Source of the DNA: Sipunculus nudus
Lineage: Eukaryota; Annelida; Sipuncula; Golfingiida; Sipunculidae
Reading direction: 5' to 3'
DNA length: 64,000 nt
NCBI GenBank assembly: GCA_026874595.1
Contig: CM049322.1
Span: 34,963,840 to 35,027,839, forward strand
A program made the translations under genes and the position numbers. The notes below the pieces were generated by a model. That model had not been told where the DNA came from, did not search any database, and was given only the letters and a program-made list of their open reading frames with translations. This document shows positions 57,730-64,000 of the stretch, one piece after another (the first letter of the stretch is position 1; every line of letters starts with the position of its first letter).

Positions 57730-57965
57730 GGGTTTCTGACGCGGGTTGTAGAAGGTCATGGGGTCTTTATTAAGATTGCTCCGGGCTCGTCTAACAAGTT
57801 TGGTAAGATGGATGGGGGTCCGGATTTGTTTTCAATTTGGTTCAGCTCCGAGGTATTTCCACTGATCCCACAGGGCAGGAATGTTAAGGAATTTGTTTAG
57901 TGTGTAATATTGTCTGCGAATATCCTGTATTTGTCCCGATCTCAAACTAAAACCGTTCTGACAAG
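57730..57965 (-). other. Unidentified minus-strand reading frame
   Basis: Reads 'SGQIQDIRRQYYTLNKFLNI' then 'PALWDQWKYLGAEPN' with a TGA at about 57832, after which the same frame continues 'RTPIHLTKLVRRARSNLNKD'. Composition looks protein-like with one stop. It could be a decayed exon or pseudogene; no family recognised. Confidence 0.2.
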
Positions 57966-57967
57966 AC

Positions 57968-58037
<70 letters not shown>
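57968..58037. repeat. (CT)n microsatellite
   Basis: About 34 uninterrupted CT units. Confidence 0.97.
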
Positions 58038-58040
<3 letters not shown>

Positions 58041-59039
58041 CCCACACGAACAACATATTTGTATTGGAACTTTTAACGGTCACTAACCGAATATTGCTTT
58101 AACTCTCATTAGATACTGGAAGACGGAAAGTCCCGCGAAAGACTTTCGTTTTGTCCAGTCGTTAGGACATATGGAAAGAATAAAGAAGGTGATTAAATAT
58201 TTTTACTTTTTGTACGCATGTTTAAGAAAGTCTCAGCAATTTGTATCGTGTGACAGACGATATTGGAAACAAATATAACACTGGTATCTTAATGTGTTAC
58301 CTTAAATTATAATTATATAGCTTAAGATATTTATAGATATATAGTTAAAGGAACTTAAACATTGGCAATAGTACATGAACATTTGAAAAGTATTGTTTTA
58401 TTATCCAATTATCATAAAGCATTATCTAAAAGTATTGGTTTATTTTGACCGAATGCAAACGTTTTACAGCAAACCCATCAAGCCATACTTACTATCTCCA
58501 GTCAAACTGTTTTACGTAGTTATGGTTCTGTGTGCGAGAAAACAGTTCACGTTTATCTGTTTACCTTAACAAAACTGTGCGACCAGAGTTCTGATCTTAA
58601 GCATGCGCAAGATCCACGATATGAATAAGGAGCACGAAAGATAAAAAATAAGAGAAACACCGGATGGTAGCCTCAAAATTCCTGATTTGTGAAGTTGCGC
58701 GGAATGGTTACTAGATGGCGTGCGCGTTGTTTATGTTTATAATATTGATCGCACCCGGTGCAAACGTTTTTGCCTTCTGTGAGCAGGTGAAAGTAAACGG
58801 TTTTGAAACAAAATAGTGGCAGATATCATAGTGTTTTAAGAAGAAAACGCTATATTTCATGTGAATTTGACTTGCTTGGTATGTCAATAGGTCCCTTTAA
58901 ATATATGTGGTAAAGGGAAAAGAAAACAGGGCAAAGTATTCCTTGACCTTAATTTGAAGAAGTGACGTATATTAAATCGTATATTAAAGTTCTAAAAGTC
59001 TCATAATAGAAAAAAACAGCGCATTTAAGAAAGGGGGTT
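58038..59039. other. No certain gene
   Basis: 58680-58800 is CpG-bearing ('gttgcgcggaatgg', 'gatggcgtgcgcgttg'). No recognised coding. Confidence 0.35.
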
Positions 59040-59225
59040 AGTAGACTGTGATTGTCACGCGGAATATATAGGCAGCGGCCGAGCACTTAAATCCACTTGA
59101 ATCTCGCGAGAAATCTCGTGAAAAGGCGAGGTTTCTGGAATTTGTCGTCTGCTGTGTTTCCGCCGTGATAAAGTGCTGTCAGTGGTTCTGTACAACACTG
59201 TGACAAATCACACGACAGTATAGTG
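59040..59225. promoter_or_regulatory. CpG-rich segment with TCTCGCGAGA palindrome, possible promoter
   Basis: TCTCGCGAGA at 59102-59111 is the palindromic element known from many animal core promoters. A second half-motif 'tctcgtgaaaaggcgag' follows. Local CpG density is far above the surroundings. No transcript can be assigned. Confidence 0.3.
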
Positions 59226-59554
59226 GTACAAAATGGACAAAATGGGCCTTACAGTTGTTAAACATCAAGCAGTCTGTCACTGATGAAACACACTGCAAAA
59301 TGTTCATGATGGTCATAATTTTAACGGATTTGGAGCTCAACGGGCCTTTTTGTTAGAAGATGCGAAACATTCATCTATGTTCGGGCCCAGATACCCAGCA
59401 CTCTGTGTTTGTGGAATGAAATAAAGTACAAAAATAAATCAAAATAATTATGGAAAAGTAGAAAATTTATGTTTTGAGAAAACAGTTGTTGCTGTATTAG
59501 AGAGGAAACAGAATATCTCAAAAAGTATCTATAGAGAAGAAATGGTAGGTTAAG
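59226..59554. other. No gene seen
   Basis: AT-rich DNA next to a LINE fragment. Confidence 0.4.
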
Positions 59555-60020
59555 CTATGAGAAGTTGCCATGAATTGAAGAATGGGGGATTGTTGCTAAT
59601 AATATCTTGTGATCTGACCATGTGTTTTCTAATGTTGAAATTGAAGCATTTAAACAGTTAGTAAAGAAAAGATCCATGGTATTTCCATGGTCATTGGTTG
59701 GTTCTCTGACTAGTTGTTGACATTCAAAGAGTTGCCATAATTGTGTCAATTTGGTGTTATATATTATATTAGAAATGTCAATATTGAAATCGCCCATGAT
59801 CACTATAGGCAGGTTGAGGTCAACTTGAGAGACTAAAACTTGGAGTTCAGAGAAGAAGTTACTGATGGGACATGCGGGTGACCTATAAAGGAAAACAATC
59901 TGAAGTGACTGAGTCTGAGTGTGAATATGGAGAAGAGATGACTCAAAATCTGGTGCTGTGTGGTGGTGAAGGGTTACATGGGGACTCAGCTGTTTGACCT
60001 GATTGCTTTTTATTTACCAG
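59555..60020 (-). pseudogene. LINE endonuclease fragment
   Basis: The minus frame reads 'SSLLHIHTQTQSLQIVFLYR' then 'SPACPISNFFSELQ', 'IVIMGDFNIDIS' (catalytic GDFN box), 'QQLVREPTNDHGNTMDLFFT', and 'STLENTWSDHKILLATI' with the conserved SDH near the end. This is the C-terminal two thirds of an apurinic-type endonuclease of a non-LTR retrotransposon, CR1/L2-like. The frame stays open from about 60015 to a stop at 59555, shorter than an intact endonuclease and without RT downstream. Confidence 0.88.
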
Positions 60021-62127
60021 TAATAAATTTTATGCAGTTGCAAGAAGAATATTGTTCCAAACAAATACTCAGTGGCAGGGAGTGAGGAAAGATTCAAAAT
60101 TTAATCCAAAAGTGCTTACAGGTTAAAAAAAGTTTTATCCATAATTATTCAATATTTAAAAACAGACACAGAGATACAAAAACAAAGCAAATCACTTCAA
60201 TTCCCATTCTACTGAGGCAGAAAATACTGAACGAATGTTTGCGTTAGATCCTCATTTTTTTAATACATCAATTTTTTTGTTAAGGGAAATTTTGGACAAA
60301 ATTTATAAATTTTACTATACATTTACAGTAAATATCAATTATATTTGAAAATGTAAGTTGATTAACAATTCTAAATTGCATCAACATAACAGTTAATCTG
60401 CTCAGTCAAAGTCACATTATATACACATGTATTTATTTTTTCTTAAAATATATTTTTTTTAATTTGCAAAATAATAAATATCTGAAAATAACACTTGATT
60501 CAGGAAAAGTTGAATACATTGGATCGGAAACAGCAATGCAATTAAAGAATGTAACTAATGCAACATATCTTGGGGGGGGGGGTTCAGGGTTGCCACGTGA
60601 TTCTACATTTGTGACAGTAGTTTTGCATCACTAATAAGGTTACCCAGGCAAGGCTGTAGGGACCAGACATGGCTGGTCTGGAGGTTCAAAATGAAAATAC
60701 ATTAGAGCCTCAGAAAAACTTCAATAACTAGAATAATTTTTAAGCTTTTACTTTCAAATTTCAGAATTTAACAGATTAAATCTATATATAAGTATGTGAA
60801 AAGTAAATCAAATGTTTTTACAAGAAAGAAACATGCCATGGTCAAACTTCGGCAAAATTTACGGTACCAAATTTATATATTTCCTAATATATTTTGATCT
60901 CATTTTTGGTATTCAATTAAATTTTGATTAACTTAAGTTGTATTACTGTAAAAAAGTCCCTAGGTTTAACATTTTTGGTCTTAAGTGACCAAATATCTCC
61001 CCTGATTTTTTTCAAAGTCCATTATGTTTGGGCCCATAACATTTTTAAATTACATAATACTGACTTAATTTCTGGCATGTACATAGGAACTATATAGAGG
61101 AAACAGTAAAAGTTTTGAGATACTGTGATGCATATGAAAAATTTACAAATGGACAGGCAAGTGGACAGAATGGACTAATACCTTTATTTCACTTTCAAGG
61201 GAATAATGCTTTTAAGTTTATATATAAGCCTATTTCATTAGCATATCCACTTTTTCCATTAATAGTTTTAATCTGATTCATTTTTTATTTACAAGTTTTA
61301 TAAATTTGTATTAAAAAAAGCTGAAAATATAAGTTAAAATATTAGAATATTAAGTTGCAACCATTATATATCCAGAGCGTAGCTCATATTGGGTCATATT
61401 ATGCGTACACATATATTTTATTATTTTTAAATCACAAAGTTAACGTTTAAACTGAATTTAAAAGAAAATTATGCCACAACATGGCATCTACAAGATTATT
61501 CCTTGAATAACTATCAAAAAGTTTTGCACATTGGAGTTTTCAGTACATGCTTAATTTTATTCACCGAAATAAAATAAAAGATTTAGTCAATTTGATAAAA
61601 TAAAAACATCTTTTCAAATAAAGAATACACACTGTTGGTTGAATGAGGGACAAACAATATCATTATGCTAATAACAATCTCAGCTATAATTAATTACTGG
61701 AATTAATAGTCAATTTCACACCTGGTGAAGTTTTTGCTCTACTGAAGTAAGGAATTACTTATCTGATGAACATCCACACTTGTATAGCAATACACCACTT
61801 TGGGGACACAATTAAATGTGCACTTTAATCATTGTAACCCTGGTGGTACAATACAAAATCTAAAATGTAGCTTAGCCAAGAATAAAATAAAATACAGAAA
61901 ATTATAACATTCATCTAGTTAATGCACCATCGGGGGGGGGGGGAGTGCAGGGCAGAGGGGAAGCCTGCTAGTAGTGGCCAAGTTGAGCCAAGGCAAGCTG
62001 CCTGGGGTGGGTTACATAATGCAAGTGAAGGCTGTACTACTAGGTGGGCTAGATATAAACAACGTTTGACATGGTGTATGAAAACTTGAATAAAAGCTAC
62101 TGTTTTTAATCAATTTCTTTGAAATTT
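60021..62127. other. No gene seen; AT-rich DNA
   Basis: G-runs at about 60572-60582 and 61932-61942; 61930-62060 is G-rich and unrecognised. Otherwise 70% or more A+T by eye. Confidence 0.5.
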
Positions 62128-62157
62128 CAGATGACTTATAGTCAGCTGAGCTAAAAA
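62128..62157 (-). mobile_element. End fragment of the TTA-flanked element family
   Basis: The minus strand reads TTTTTAGCTCAGCTGACTAT and continues 'aagtcatctg', matching the start of 23414-24298 including its TTA flank. Only about 30 bp remains. Confidence 0.7.
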
Positions 62158-62292
62158 TGTATTAACTGTGTACATAACGACGAAAAAAGCACCTAACGAC
62201 AATGTTCTATATATTTCAATTGCACGTTTTCAGAAGGAAGGGAACTGATGCCGTTTTAAGAAGCCTATATTCTTTTTTATCATTTTATGTTT
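62158..62292. other. No feature seen
   Basis: Short spacer. Confidence 0.4.
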
Positions 62293-62433
62293 TCTTCCCC
62301 ATTCCCGAAATGCCCTGAAAATTTCATATGATTGCATTCATGAGTTATACTGTGAACAAACACACACACAAACACTAACAAACACACCCCCACGCACGAA
62401 CGGGAAAGAACGCATGCCTTCCAGACAGAAGTA
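62293..62433 (-). mobile_element. Helitron-like element, copy 8 (5' fragment)
   Basis: Reversed family sequence: 'attcccgaaatgccctgaaa', 'ttgcattcatgagttata', a CA-rich run, 'gaacgcatgccttccaga'. Lacks the 3' half. Confidence 0.8.
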
Positions 62434-63072
62434 TAATGATTTGCTGCTTTGTCACGTGGCTTCTGTACATCTCTGACAGGGTTGGATTTTTTATCTGGAT
62501 TGTTTTAAACATATTTATTTCAATCGAGCTAATGAGTACTTTTCAATAAATACATTAACATGCTGTTATATATGATTATATAAAAGACAAATAAACACAC
62601 AGTTAATGATATGTACATCACACATTGGACAGATAGCACTCTGAACATAAGATTATGAAAAGGGTCCGAAACGCTCAAAATAGTTCCCATAAATACCTTG
62701 AAGGAACTATATACATTGTATATATACCTATACCTATACCTCCATACAAACACATATAAATGGTTCATGCGTACATTTTGAAAAGGAAACAGAACCCTCT
62801 TAGTGCATTGAATATACTCCTGGACGTAGGGAAATACCACTATGTTTGATTCTGTGGATATATTGTCTCCCCCGAGAATATACTTACGGCGCGCCTATTA
62901 TCCACCGTGCTCGAAGTCTGGTTAAAATTTACTGGTAATGCATATACTTGCATGTGCAAGCATAATCGTTTGTGATTGATTATACTCAAACATGTAACCA
63001 ATTTGACCGATTATGAAAGCAAACGTGCAACCATCGATGATATTGTCAAAACACTAATACTATGATCTACCT
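62434..63072. other. No gene seen
   Basis: AT-rich DNA with a short TATACC repeat (about 62715-62742). The minus frame at 62529-62840 (103 aa) is unrecognised. Confidence 0.45.
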
Positions 63073-63860
63073 TGTTACAGGTGCTCTTTTTATTATGTGA
63101 CACGGGCGTAACTCCTGTTGTGGCACTCGTGTCTGGCCGCGTATTACATTCTATGTTTAATCCGTACTGGTTGAACTCTTGTTGTCGTGCTGGCTTGGGG
63201 CGAGATCACGTGTACACCATGGTGTGTAGAGGCACGGCGATGTTTTCTAGAGAATTCCTGAAACGCGTGTTTACTGTTGAGTAGGGTCCTTAAAGACTGT
63301 TAAAGAAGTGAAAAATTCTCGGCTTGGGGTGTGAAGGTATATAAAGGGGCTGTTTTTTAGAACCAGGGCAGAGAGCAGAGAAGATTCCAGCGGACGCAGA
63401 AGCGTGTATCAGATTCTAGGACCTTATCCGACTAATGCGGCAATTATAGATTTTCAAAGAATTTCTCCTGGATTTTATTCATTTGGACTTCAGTTTACTT
63501 TCTGGATTGTTGCAAGAGCTTTACGCTGGACTGTCATTCTTCGAGAGTTTACATTCAAAGGACTTTCTGATGGTGTTGGTATCCAGGTACTGTGCACATT
63601 ATTTTCTATGTGATTGTATTTATTTGTTGTTATACCACTGTTTTACTGTATAATTGTACTGATTTAGTGTATTGTAATGTTAGGGTTGTTAGGGTTTAAG
63701 AATAAATTATAGTTATTTGTTAACAAAAAAACCAATGACTTCTTTATTCATTCCCCTAGACATTTCACGCTGCCTAGTGTTACGGAATCTGATTTTTTTT
63801 ATCCCCGTTACAGAATTTGTGTTCATCATGCATATGTGATCTGTTTACATTAGGTTCCGT
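63073..63860 (+). repeat. LTR of the Gmr1-like family, 3' edge altered
   Basis: TGTTACAGGTGC at 63073 to 'aggttccgt' at 63860. TATATAAA at 63338-63345. The last bases should be CCGTAACA; here they read 'ccgtaattgttgagg', and the 4 bases before the start (acct) do not recur after the end. Either the edge is mutated or a SINE (copy F) has replaced it. No primer-binding site or gag follows, so it may be another solo LTR. Confidence 0.88.
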
Positions 63861-63867
63861 AATTGTT

Positions 63868-64000
63868 GAGGGGAAAAATCCTGGGCAGATCCGAGAGTCG
63901 AACCCAGGCCGGTGGCGCACAAGTCTGGCGAACCAACCGCTTCGCTAGCAAAACAAGCTTCACTAGCGAGACAGTTCGGTCCGCTTTTATGTCCATCTCG
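63868..64000 (-). mobile_element. tRNA-like SINE or tRNA pseudogene, copy F, runs off right edge
   Basis: On the minus strand: A box 'tagcgaagcggttggttcg', 43 bases later B box 'gggttcgactct' with a wobble-paired T stem. The presumed acceptor arms do not pair, so it is not a functional tRNA. Ends against the LTR at 'aggatttttcccctcaac'. Confidence 0.55.

Overview
The window is eukaryotic, AT-rich, intron-scale DNA almost without host genes. Its repeats point to a lophotrochozoan, most likely a mollusc: tRNA-derived SINEs with a 'ttctccggtttc' central block, a Gmr1-type Ty3/gypsy retrotransposon, short Helitron-like elements, and a TTA-flanked element opening with 'GCTCAGCTGAC'. This assignment is inference from repeat types. 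No rRNA, genuine tRNA, CRISPR, operon or bacterial feature is visible.

Bases 1-10680 are a satellite domain. A 39-bp repeat runs from the left edge to 8082 as 207 complete units with no length change, so one frame stays open on each strand. About 1.79 kb of unrelated sequence (8083-9869) interrupts it and is bounded by the same 15-bp sequence on both sides. A second, more diverged array of about 21 units follows (9870-10680).

Bases 10681-23390 hold single-copy-looking DNA, an ancient two-part L1/Tx1-like LINE relic (15600-16740 and 18535-20475), a Helitron-like fragment and a small hAT-like MITE.

Bases 23395-32331 are one Gmr1-like Ty3/gypsy element flanked by ATAT. Its order is gag zinc knuckle, protease, integrase, RT, RNase H, polypurine tract, LTR, so integrase precedes RT. 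It is dead and carries four nested insertions: an 885-bp TTA-flanked element in the 5' LTR, an 801-bp TIR element with a minisatellite and 9-bp target duplication between gag and protease, a LINE 3' end between protease and integrase, and a 1.4-kb LINE in the 3' LTR. A solo LTR of the same family lies at 37679-38439 and another LTR at 63073-63860.

Bases 32336-64000 are a patchwork of microsatellites, a 160-bp triplicated repeat, MITEs, SINEs, eight Helitron-like copies across the whole window (one inside a SINE), a foldback element built of TTGGTT/AACCAA motifs with a SINE inside it, and a LINE endonuclease fragment. Host coding potential is weak: a possible exon at 43111-43384, a possible two-exon small gene at 57302-57705 and a CpG-rich segment near 59100. 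Several moderately GC-rich islands outside the repeats look like candidate regulatory DNA, but this cannot be shown from one sequence.
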